A stretch of 64,000 nt of DNA from Colimorpha sp045640985 (GTDB lineage: Bacteria; Bacteroidota; Bacteroidia; Bacteroidales; P3): assembly GCA_045640985.1 (NCBI GenBank), contig JAZUFZ010000013.1, forward strand, positions 23,037 through 87,036. Reading direction: 5' to 3'. A model generated the notes under the pieces. The model was not told the origin of the DNA. It saw only the letters and a program-made list of their open reading frames with translations, and searched no databases. The first letter of the stretch is position 1, and each line of letters opens with the position of its first letter. This document shows positions 1 to 8,400 of this stretch, piece by piece. The translations under genes were made by a program, and so were the position numbers.

Positions 1-991
1 GAAATGCCATATCGGCTATCGAAGTAATGTCGTTGTCGAACCACAGTTCCCCTACCCCGTCCTGATAGTCGTCAGAAATCAGTACGGCTCCCCAGGAAGG
101 ATCCGTCAGATAGGCATTGTCAGGACCTCTGTAGTCCAGCCCCATCGGCTCGCCCGTAACGGTCGTATAGTGGAAACGGTTGCTGGTATAGACCTTTTCG
201 TCGGAGCCCGAAAGCTTGAACGGGACGCCATAGATATTGTTGCGGAGGTAGGTGGCCTGCGAGGAGCGGGAACGGGAAAGCCCCTTGTTTCCGTCGCTCA
301 CGGTTACGGTAAGTTTCACCCGTGCCACCTCCGGTATGGAGACATAGAACGGACGGGTCTCGCCCGGGGCGAGCGTAACGCCATTCTTGCCGCAATAGAG
401 CGCCACACTGCTGAAGGTCTCGCCGGGATCGTAGTTGATATACGGCACACCTTCCATGTCATAGATATGGCCGTAGCCGCCGAGAATCTTGTCGGAAGGG
501 GCTGAGACCGTGACGGTTCTTACCGTGAAAGGCTCCGCCAGGTCGTTGGTGACGTTTATGGAAATCAGGGCCGTCAGGTTATGGAACGAGAGGGTTCCTC
601 CGCCCTGCTTGACGGCTGCCACCATGGGAGCCACCACCTTCTGGCGGTCGGGATTGTCGCCATAGTACTGGACGGCGGGCAGACAGATATCGTAGGTCGC
701 CCCGCGGAAGCCGCCGGCACTCACGATTTCGGCGGGATAGACGGCATAGTAGCCCTTGGCGGTGAGGACGTTGCTGATGCTGGCGGAATGGGCGTCCACC
801 TCTACGGTATATTCCCTGCCGTTCACCTGGATGACATCCTCGTCGTCCCAGCAGGCGAAATATTCGTCGTCAATATGCACTTTGGCACCGTTGAACGGTT
901 CCGTCTCCAGCCGGAAGACGGAGCTGTCCTTCACACACGAGGTCATCATCGCGGTGAGGATTATGCTGAAAAGTATGGATTTCGTTTTCAT
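1..991 (-). CDS. fimbrillin-like / BspA-like surface lipoprotein, N-terminal part (gene runs off the left edge)
   Basis: The gene reads leftward from ATG at 991 and stays open for 330 codons to the window edge, so its C-terminus is missing. It begins MKTKSILFSIILTAMMTSC, a signal peptide ending in a lipobox with the lipidated cysteine at residue 19, so the product should be an outer-membrane or surface lipoprotein. Residues 30-290 resemble the Mfa-like/fimbrillin-like domain found in many Bacteroidales surface proteins (hydrophobic strands, an ACWDDEDVIQVNG stretch). The last visible residues (GELWFDNDITSIADMAF) look like the start of BspA-type leucine-rich repeats, which often follow this domain. 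A small gene lies 109 bp upstream in the same direction and is probably co-transcribed. The family call rests on recalled sequence character only; the substrate or adhesive role is unknown. Confidence 0.72.
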   Translation of the reverse strand, partial: MKTKSILFSIILTAMMTSCVKDSSVFRLETEPFNGAKVHIDDEYFACWDDEDVIQVNGREYTVEVDAHSASISNVLTAKGYYAVYPAEIVSAGGFRGATYDICLPAVQYYGDNPDRQKVVAPMVAAVKQGGGTLSFHNLTALISINVTNDLAEPFTVRTVTVSAPSDKILGGYGHIYDMEGVPYINYDPGETFSSVALYCGKNGVTLAPGETRPFYVSIPEVARVKLTVTVSDGNKGLSRSRSSQATYLRNNIYGVPFKLSGSDEKVYTSNRFHYTTVTGEPMGLDYRGPDNAYLTDPSWGAVLISDDYQDGVGELWFDNDITSIADMAF

Positions 992-1100
992 GACTTTGCT
1001 GATTTTTGAACTTTGGACTGGAGTTTTCTGGCTCCGGGCATTCGGTTTCCTGTTTCCGGGCAGCCGGTATTCGGTTTCCGGCTGAAGGTTTCCGCTACGG

Positions 1101-1313
1101 CTACCAGCCCCAGAGCTCCTCGTTGTCCTCCTGGTAATTGTACTGTTCGTTGCGGGTGAAGCCGTCGCTCACGCCGCTCCAAGAATTCATGAAGGTGGTC
1201 ATCCCGTTAATGGATTCCATATTCATTAAGTTGGGTCCGGACGCCGCAAATCCGGCTTCGGACTTGAAAGCCACCACCTTGACGGTCGGATGCAGATAGT
1301 CGTGCTTATTCAT
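1101..1313 (-). CDS. small conserved-type hypothetical protein upstream of surface lipoprotein gene
   Basis: This 70-residue reading frame starts at ATG 1313 (MNKHDYLHPTVKVVAF). A longer version would need a TTG four codons upstream, so I prefer the ATG. There is no signal peptide. The N-terminal pattern, a charged start followed by YxxPTVKVV and then a Ser/Asn/Gly-rich tail ending NEELWGW, is typical of very small proteins encoded just ahead of fimbrillin-like genes in Bacteroidales. Their function is unknown to me; a precursor, chaperone or leader role is possible. A good promoter lies about 150 bp upstream and the lipoprotein gene follows in the same direction, so this is probably the first gene of that operon. 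Confidence 0.6.
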   Translation of the reverse strand: MNKHDYLHPTVKVVAFKSEAGFAASGPNLMNMESINGMTTFMNSWSGVSDGFTRNEQYNYQEDNEELWGW

Positions 1314-1465
1314 AATGCCGGACAATTTAAGGGTTTATGTTTAAGAATTATTTTTTCGCTTTTGTATATCCTTAGGTTATTGGATATGTTAATAATTGCT
1401 AATTTTGTACTTAACTTATTATCCCTCAGTGCGTAATACCGATTTCTACCATAATTCTTCTTCTG

Positions 1466-1497
1466 CAAAGTTACGAAGCATTTTTGGAAAAACCAAA
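1466..1497 (-). promoter_or_regulatory. Bacteroidetes sigma-ABfr-type promoter for the small gene/lipoprotein operon
   Basis: Read leftward, TTTG (1494-1497) is followed after 20 nt by TAACTTTG (1466-1473), matching the Bacteroidetes TTTG/TANNTTTG consensus. Transcription would begin near 1459, giving a leader of about 145 nt before the ATG at 1313. Confidence 0.6.
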
Positions 1498-1625
1498 TTT
1501 TTTGCTAAAAATTATTAAAACATTTTTTTATTTTAACATTTTTCGTATGGCGCGGTCCTTCTTCTTCAAATTTTCGGGTTCCGGATTTTGCCATTTTACC
1601 CCTTGCTTTTCTGCTGTTTATCAGT

Positions 1626-1744
1626 GGTAACTCCCTTCTATCTTCTTTTTATCTTCTTTTTATCTTTTTTCTATCTCTTATTATAAGGAAAGGAGATAAA
1701 AAGAAGTTAATATGGAGATAAAAAGAAGATAGAAGGGAGTTACC
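1626..1744. repeat. 119-bp inverted-repeat element built of 11-bp units (copy A)
   Basis: Five 11-bp units run rightward from 1626 (GGTAACTCCCT, TCTATCTTCTT, TTTATCTTCTT, TTTATCTTTTT, TCTATCTCTTA). A 9-bp centre (1681-1689) follows, then five units of the same type in the opposite direction to 1744. The outer 28 bp of the two arms are perfectly complementary. Every unit carries a TAWCT core in the same register. An element of the same length and plan lies at 30123-30241. Confidence 0.85.
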
Positions 1745-1855
1745 AAGGGAAAACCAGGGTTTTGTATGGGAGAAAATCAAGGGCGGATTTTTTTGAAAAG
1801 AAACAGGCAGAAGGATAAAAAATGTTAAAAATTTTTCAATATGGGGAAAAAACAC

Positions 1856-1863
1856 TATTTTTG
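1856..1863 (+). promoter_or_regulatory. -7 box of promoter for the hydrolase/YD-protein operon
   Basis: TATTTTTG matches TANNTTTG. The upstream element near 1832 is poor (TTTTC rather than TTTG). A start near 1870 would exclude the earlier in-frame ATG at 1822 and leaves a leader of about 105 nt before ATG 1975. Confidence 0.45.
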
Positions 1864-1974
1864 CAACAGAAATCATTCATCCTACCACGCGGAGCAGAAA
1901 TGATTTTCAGCACGTTAGACCCGGAACCGCCAGGGCCGGCCATGCGAAATAACAGAAGAGCGATAAATAAGAAT

Positions 1975-2943
1975 ATGAAATACCGTATCTGCATAATATT
2001 ATTGCTTGCGGGGAGCGTCCCGACGTTATGGGCGCAATGGTTCCGCGAGCCCAAGATGACCTACGCACAGAAGCTTGAAATTGTGGAACATAGCCTCGCC
2101 GGAGACACCACAGACCTATACCAGCTCAGACGGGTGAAATATCCCAAGGAACTGCCCGCGGAGATAGACACGCTGGATTTCCAGAGGGGAACGGACTGCC
2201 CCCGAATGAGACTTTATCAGCTGAAAGGCACGGAAACGGACTACCGGCGGCCGTTGCTGATATGGATGCACGAGGGCGGATGGATGACCGGAAGTCTGGA
2301 AGAATGCGAACCGTTCATAGTCAGTCTGGTACAGAAAGGAAGTCTTGCCGTGCTGTCGGTGGATTATGTCCTCGCGCCCGAACACCCCTTCCCCGAAGGG
2401 CTGCATGACGTGGAAAATGCCATACAATATGCCTATTCCCATCCGGAAACTTTACGGATAGACACTTCGCTCATATCGGTCGGCGGGCAGGAAGCGGGAG
2501 CAAATCTCGCCCTTGCCGCAGCCATCAAAATGCGCCATAAGTTCCATTCCATCATCGCGATATCTCCGGTAACACGTCTGAGTGAGGACGGGAGCCCTTC
2601 CTGGTACCGCTACGGGAAAGGATTCGGACTGGACAGCCGGATGATGACCCTGGGATTTCAGGCCTATCTTTCCGACAGTTTTCTTATGCACGACCCGTTG
2701 GTATCACCGGAAGATGCCACCCAAAGCCAGCTGAAAAAACTGGAACATCTGCTGATTGTCTCGCCGGAATACGACATTCTCGAAGACCAGGGTAAGGCAT
2801 TCTACGAACAACTGAAGGACCTTGGCGTACCCGTGGAACGCCTTTACCTGAACGGGGCCCGCCACGATTATCTCCAAAGTCCGGAGGCCTATTACGAAAT
2901 CAACCAGACCCTTCAGAATATCATCCAACATACCACAAAATGA
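1975..2943 (+). CDS. exported alpha/beta-hydrolase (esterase/lipase-like) lacking the nucleophilic serine
   Basis: I start the gene at ATG 1975, which gives a 322-residue protein with a clear signal peptide (MKYRICIILLLAGSVPTLWAQ). Upstream ATGs precede or crowd the promoter box. The fold matches the alpha/beta-hydrolase-3 (hormone-sensitive lipase) family: an oxyanion-hole HEGG at residues 99-102, the acid in PEYD (D267) and the histidine in GARHDYL (H297). In the nucleophile elbow the usual GDSAGG is GQEAGA, so serine is replaced by glutamate (E173, codon 2491-2493). The protein may therefore be inactive as an esterase, or use another mechanism. Its stop codon overlaps the start of the next gene by 4 bp (ATGA), indicating translational coupling with the secreted YD-type protein. 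Confidence 0.8.
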   Translation: MKYRICIILLLAGSVPTLWAQWFREPKMTYAQKLEIVEHSLAGDTTDLYQLRRVKYPKELPAEIDTLDFQRGTDCPRMRLYQLKGTETDYRRPLLIWMHEGGWMTGSLEECEPFIVSLVQKGSLAVLSVDYVLAPEHPFPEGLHDVENAIQYAYSHPETLRIDTSLISVGGQEAGANLALAAAIKMRHKFHSIIAISPVTRLSEDGSPSWYRYGKGFGLDSRMMTLGFQAYLSDSFLMHDPLVSPEDATQSQLKKLEHLLIVSPEYDILEDQGKAFYEQLKDLGVPVERLYLNGARHDYLQSPEAYYEINQTLQNIIQHTTK

Positions 2944-4136
2944 AAAGATTATCCTTATTGATTGCCTTATGCCTCCTGACAGGTTTCGTACAGGCCCAGC
3001 GGCATTGCCATTCCCGCCTCGGAGAGGCACAGCTGCAGGCACTCAACTTCCGTCCTGCCGAAACAGCAGGACCCGCAAAAAACATGCCCGAATACAAAAT
3101 GACGGAGTACTATTCCGATGACGGCTACGATATTGTACGGTTCCACTACGACGCGGAAAAAGTGATTGCCGTATATCAGTATTACGACGGAGACGAACTG
3201 TACGATTCGCTGCGTTACAATGACCAGGGGCAGCTCGTGCGACTCGAAGGATATCAATGGCTCCACGAAGCCTGGACCAACGTATATTACATAGAATATA
3301 CCTACGACCCGAAAGGAAATCTTGGCTCACGCACGAATTACAACTATGATTTCACCAACGAGGAATGGGACTTAGGAGGGACCTATACTTACCAATACAA
3401 CGAAGACGACAACCTGATTCTCAGCAGTCTCAGCACTCAATATGGGGGAATCCTTACCCAAACCCAATACATTTATAATGCCTCCGGAAATCTGGAACGT
3501 GAGATATGGAGCAACGCTATGTTCGGCGGCGGACTGGCTGTTTCCGAGATATTCCACTCCTTCTATCAGAATAACCGGCTGAGCCTCATTACCGACACTA
3601 CCTACGATTATTACGACGGCACGACAGCCTACGCCGGGAAAGAGGAATTTCAGTACGACAGCGACGGCAACTGCACGAAATACGAACATATCGATGAGAG
3701 CGGCCGCGTATATGAACGCTCCGAATATGAATATGAGGCCCGCCAGGTGGCCGACACCTACATTCCGCTCAATCCTGAAATGATGCGTCCCCTGATGTTC
3801 CAGAACACGAACCTCTATACCCGCGAACACTGGTATGCCCAGGATGTGGATTTTGTGTTGCAATATGTGTGCGACTACATATATAACTATGCTGGATTTC
3901 AACGTATAGGCCCTGTGCGCAAAGCCGGACTGGAACTTTACCCGAACCCGGCCGCCGACCAGATAACCCTTTCAGCGCCCGCCGGAACTTCCGTAACTTT
4001 ATATACCCTCACCGGCAAGACCTGCGGTACTTTTACCACAACCCAATCTCATACCATTATTCCGCTGAATGAACTGCCTGCCGGGACATATATCCTGCAG
4101 ACCCCAGACGGTACCGGGACCTTCATAAAACAATAA
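2940..4136 (+). CDS. secreted YD-repeat-like protein with T9SS sorting domain
   Basis: This 398-residue protein begins with a signal peptide (MKRLSLLIALCLLTGFVQAQ). Residues 50-300 contain repeated tyrosine/aspartate-rich beta-hairpin motifs such as EYTYDPKGNL, TQYIYNASGNLE and EEFQYDSDGNCTKYEH, the pattern of YD/RHS-like repeats. The last 75 residues (ELYPNPAADQITL ... GTYILQTPDGTGTFIKQ) are a type A T9SS C-terminal domain, so it should be carried across the outer membrane by T9SS and anchored or released after cleavage. It overlaps the preceding hydrolase by 4 bp, suggesting paired function or at least joint expression. No catalytic motif is visible. Confidence 0.8.
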   Translation: MKRLSLLIALCLLTGFVQAQRHCHSRLGEAQLQALNFRPAETAGPAKNMPEYKMTEYYSDDGYDIVRFHYDAEKVIAVYQYYDGDELYDSLRYNDQGQLVRLEGYQWLHEAWTNVYYIEYTYDPKGNLGSRTNYNYDFTNEEWDLGGTYTYQYNEDDNLILSSLSTQYGGILTQTQYIYNASGNLEREIWSNAMFGGGLAVSEIFHSFYQNNRLSLITDTTYDYYDGTTAYAGKEEFQYDSDGNCTKYEHIDESGRVYERSEYEYEARQVADTYIPLNPEMMRPLMFQNTNLYTREHWYAQDVDFVLQYVCDYIYNYAGFQRIGPVRKAGLELYPNPAADQITLSAPAGTSVTLYTLTGKTCGTFTTTQSHTIIPLNELPAGTYILQTPDGTGTFIKQ

Positions 4137-4154
4137 AACGGGAAAAAGTACGGC

Positions 4155-5423
4155 CTACACCTGGAAACGGACAATATGGGTCGTTGTATCCGTGACGCGG
4201 CAGAGGTTGGAGGCACGGTAACCGATAAGCCATAAGATACGATCCTCTGCATCCACGAGCAGACGAAGCTGCTGTTTCTGTAGGGGCGTGAAATGATGGG
4301 TTGTGAGATAATCACTTACCAACTGGCTGCCCCGCATACCAAAAGGCTGGAAACGATCCCCCGGATGCCAGGAACGGACAGAAAGTGGATATTGTATCTT
4401 ATCGTTATCGAAGAGTGCTTCATCCGGAGATACCCGAAAGGTGGAGAACTCCGAGGGCTGATGATAGGTAGCCTCAGGAAGCGAGAAATCCTCTGTGGAA
4501 TCAGCAGGCGCGCCGGTAAGAATCCAACCCTGGCGGGTAACATAAAGATGATGTGAGGAAGAAGTGAAAACTGCGCCGATCTGGGGCTGGGCGAAAAGCC
4601 GCATAGCCTGCGCCGGAGTAAACCCGTAGGGCTTTAACAACAAATATATCTGAGTGGAGTTCACATACCCCTCTCCAGGCAACAGGAGCGTCCCAGTCTG
4701 GGACTGAGGAAGGGCCGCCCGGAATTGATCCGTATAATGATTGAGGAGCTGTTCGCTTTGATATAGCCGTTCCATCGTCTGGGGAAGAGAATCATAGAGG
4801 TTCGGCGAAAGCTGGCGGAGAAGCGGTATAAGATGATGCCGGAGCTGATTGCGCCGATATTCATCAGACTCATTGGAAGAGTCCTCTACATATTCCAGCT
4901 GATGCTGGGCCACATACTGGTTAATCTGCTCACGGGAAAAGGGAAGCAACGGCCGGATGATATTATCATGGAGCGGTAATATGCCATGAAGTCCAGGTAA
5001 TCCCGTACCCCTAAGAAGATTCAGAAAAAAAGTTTCAATGGAATCATCGGCGTGGTGGCCTGTAGCTATACGATGATAGCCATAGTCAGAACAGAGCTGC
5101 TGGAAATAGTCGTAGCGGAGCATACGGGCAGCCTCTTCGATGGAAAGATGATGGCTGGAGGCATAGTCGCGGGTCTGGAAATGGGTAAGATGAAACGGAA
5201 CCTTATACTGCTCAGCAAGCCGGGCAACAAAGGCAGCATCGCGGTCACACTCCCCAGGACGCAGATGAAAGTTGCAATGAGCTATGGCAAATGGAATATG
5301 AGAGGCCTGGAAAAGATGTGCAAGGACTACCGAATCACGTCCGCCACTTACGGCAAGCAACACCACCTGGGATGGTTCCACAAGGTGGTGTTGCTCAATA
5401 TAGTCTTGGAAAGTTTTTAGCAT
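4155..5423 (-). CDS. tilS: tRNA(Ile)-lysidine synthase TilS
   Basis: The 422-residue product carries the PP-loop SGGRDS at residues 26-31 that binds ATP in tRNA(Ile)-lysidine synthases, followed by the TilS pattern HCNFHLRPGECDRDAAFV and the GHHADDSIET motif. The enzyme converts cytidine 34 of the AUA-reading tRNA(Ile) to lysidine, which is essential in most bacteria. The C-terminal part (YPLSVRSWHPGDRFQPFGM) matches the TilS C-terminal domain. Its ATG lies only 5 bp beyond the stop codon of the 11.8-kb surface-protein gene, and no good promoter box lies between, so it is either read through from that gene or driven from inside its 3' end. It converges on the YD-protein gene with an 18-bp gap. 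Confidence 0.95.
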   Translation of the reverse strand: MLKTFQDYIEQHHLVEPSQVVLLAVSGGRDSVVLAHLFQASHIPFAIAHCNFHLRPGECDRDAAFVARLAEQYKVPFHLTHFQTRDYASSHHLSIEEAARMLRYDYFQQLCSDYGYHRIATGHHADDSIETFFLNLLRGTGLPGLHGILPLHDNIIRPLLPFSREQINQYVAQHQLEYVEDSSNESDEYRRNQLRHHLIPLLRQLSPNLYDSLPQTMERLYQSEQLLNHYTDQFRAALPQSQTGTLLLPGEGYVNSTQIYLLLKPYGFTPAQAMRLFAQPQIGAVFTSSSHHLYVTRQGWILTGAPADSTEDFSLPEATYHQPSEFSTFRVSPDEALFDNDKIQYPLSVRSWHPGDRFQPFGMRGSQLVSDYLTTHHFTPLQKQQLRLLVDAEDRILWLIGYRASNLCRVTDTTTHIVRFQV

Positions 5424-5428
5424 AAATA

Positions 5429-8400
5429 CTATTTTTGGTAAACCATACGACGGATAAGACGTTTTTCGTTGATAGCAATACCGTAATAGTAAATTCCCGT
5501 AGATGGGAGCGGATGATTGTAGATGATTGTGTGACTGCCCTGATCAAGCTTATAATGCTGAGAGTAGATGGTGCGGCCCATAATATCCAAAATGAAGAAC
5601 TGGAGATCGCCACCTTCAGGGAGATAGACATCAACAGCGGTCTGGGTAGTGAACGGGTTAGGATAGTTCTGAGAGAGCGTATATGGCAATTCTGCTACGA
5701 CTGAATCAATTTCCTCGAAATAGTTAATGACATTCACCGTGTAGGTAGTGTCGTTGTGGTGATTGATATCGAACTCAGAACTGATATGACCGTATCCTGA
5801 ATAAGAACGCTGGTTATTCTTAGGAACCTTCTGAGAGAAGTCAAGATGATAGAGCGATCCCGGATAAATCGGACGTGAAAGGGTTTCGGTAATCAAGGTA
5901 CCATTCACCTCAGCCGTGATGGTATAAGGCTGGGTAAGCGGAAGATTTCCGACATTTTCGACCTCAAGACGTACATAACAATCGGGCTGACGATTTTCTT
6001 CCACAAGGACCTTACGAACCACGATGTCGATAAACCTGTTCTGGATGGTGGAAGTTGTATCGTTGTCAGGATCGTTATCATTATCAATATGTACGAAAGC
6101 CGTAATCTGGGAATAAGCCGAATCACGCTGCGGCAAGATGGTAGAGAAGAGATGTGTGGCTTCCGTAAGAGAAGCAAGTGGAGCCTCGGTATAGTACGTC
6201 TCGCGAACGGTAGTATTGGTATCTCCGTCAATATAATATCCTACCTCAAAGGAATTAGCAGACATTGACCCACGGTTGTGAACGATAAGAGAGACTCTGG
6301 TTCCAGCAGGATCTGTATCGTCAAGCAGGATAGAAGAAGCCTCCATATCAACGATATTGGTAATACCTTCGAAAGAACCTGTAGTGGTATCATCGAGAAC
6401 ATATTCGTCAAGATCATACTGGCAGTATCCTTTAAGCGACATATAACCCATGTTGGTGCGAACCTTTTGACGGAAAGTATATTCACAATATTCCATAGAA
6501 GGAAGTCCGAGACCACCGCAAAGGCTATCGAAGTTCACCAATTCGGTCACACGCTGACGGCCACCATTAAACTCGTAGGTAAGACGAGCCTGAGTAATAG
6601 GCTGAAGACCATAGTTACGCATCTTAACAGTAATAGCAACAGAATCGCCAGCCACGACCTGTCCGAGCGGATGGGTAAACTCAATAAGCGCAAGGTCATA
6701 GTTGAGTGGATTGAGATAGAACTCACGGCAGGTGGTATCATTGTCGTTATAAAGGTCGGAGGCGACTACGGTGGTAGCACAGATAGAGAATGTATCCGGG
6801 AAGTCAGAGGTAACCAGGAACGGAGCCTCAGTGAAAGTGAAATGACATGTATCGCTCGGACGGAGACGGCCTTCCCAGGTTCCTCGTTTCGCGATTACTG
6901 AACCGTATGGACGATAGGTAATAGTGAATCCTGTTTGTGTCTCGTAACCGAAGTTCTTCACGACCACCTTAGGAGCCACCCATTCACCAAATTTAGGCTT
7001 GGTAGGTTCGATAATATCAATAACACCCACATCAACAGCCCTCTGGGCACGGAGGAGTTTTACATTATCAATAGCACATCCAATACCAAAGTTTGCGAAA
7101 GAAGAGATACCAGGTTTTGTTCCGAAAACAAAACGGAACTGAACCTTTTGCGGGAAATCACTTGATATCATCGAAGTCTTGAACTGATACAACTGCCAAC
7201 GGGTATCTGCGATAGCAATAAAATGGTCTTCACCTTCAGGATACCAGTCCGTAACTCCCAAATGTTCTTCTGTATAATTAAGCGGAACCCACTGACCTAA
7301 ATAGTTGAGGAACTCAATACCCATGAAGGAATTTTCAGGAAGTAATGCACACATCTTGAATGAAAGCGTATCGGTTCTAACAATACGAGTATTAAAAATA
7401 GGCGTATAGAGGTAACTGCGAGAACCATAGACACCAGAAGTCACATTATTGGAAAGACCGGTAGCCCATACGTTAGGAGAAGATGGCATACTACGGAACT
7501 CCGCCTTAGTTGGAGCACCGTATTCCCAATAGTTATGGGTGTAAGGCGTAATACCCTGTGGAGCATACCATTCATTCACATCATCGAAACTGTCTTCCCA
7601 CGTACATATCTTGGTCTCAAAACGATGATAATCGTATGTGAAGAGGTTGTTGGTTGAGTCTGCATCGTTGGGTTGTGCCAAAAGAATATTCACCCAGGTA
7701 GTCCCCATATCAAATTCATGATAGGGAAGCGATGCCATCATCGTCTGACCAGGAGCCAAAGGTCCTTCCACATACATAGTGTCGGAAATAATGGTATCGT
7801 TGGAGATAAACGAATAGGCAACCGGGATATTTGAAAGCGCAGAGAACCCCTTATTCGCAATCACGAAACGAACATAATGGTTGGAAGTATCGACAATATG
7901 GTCTGTAGGTGAAACAAGACGACAGAATGCCGCATCAACCGTAGGAGGATTTTTGTCAATACTGAGAAGGTATGTCTGAGTCTGACCCTCTGCTATATCG
8001 TTGAACCATCCACCATTAGGATCTATAAAATGATGTGATGTATCACTCTCTGCACAGATAATCATACGCATGTGACCAAACTCAGCAGAATTTGGTATGG
8101 TAATCACTTTCTTCACATCAGTGAGCGTATTTACGATAGTATCGAGAACACATTCCTGAGCGTAGCTATATTCACCATCACGATTAAAGTCAATCAAAGC
8201 TGCAATCTGAACCGGGGTACGACGATCATAAACATCCTCGACATTGGTGGTAATAATATGAAGAGTGTCGGTGGTTCCACGAGTAAGGTGAAGTACGGGC
8301 ACGCCACGTTCATCGAAAGATGTACCGTCGGTAGGATAATGATTGTGATATACACCAAAATTGTGGTACGGATAACCTATGGGGAAGAACTCTGTATAGA

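Larger units (their letters stand above)
1314..1974. other. divergent intergenic region
   Basis: The 661 bp between the leftward small gene and the rightward hydrolase hold no convincing gene. They contain the leftward promoter at 1466-1497, an AT-rich stretch near 1495-1545, the 119-bp inverted repeat at 1626-1744 and the rightward promoter box at 1856-1863. Confidence 0.6.

Noticed and set aside
991..1100. GC-rich stretch with repeated CCGAATRCC and CCGGAAAC strings between the small gene and the lipoprotein gene
   Set aside because: The repeats are short and irregular; I could not fit them to the 11-bp family or to a terminator.
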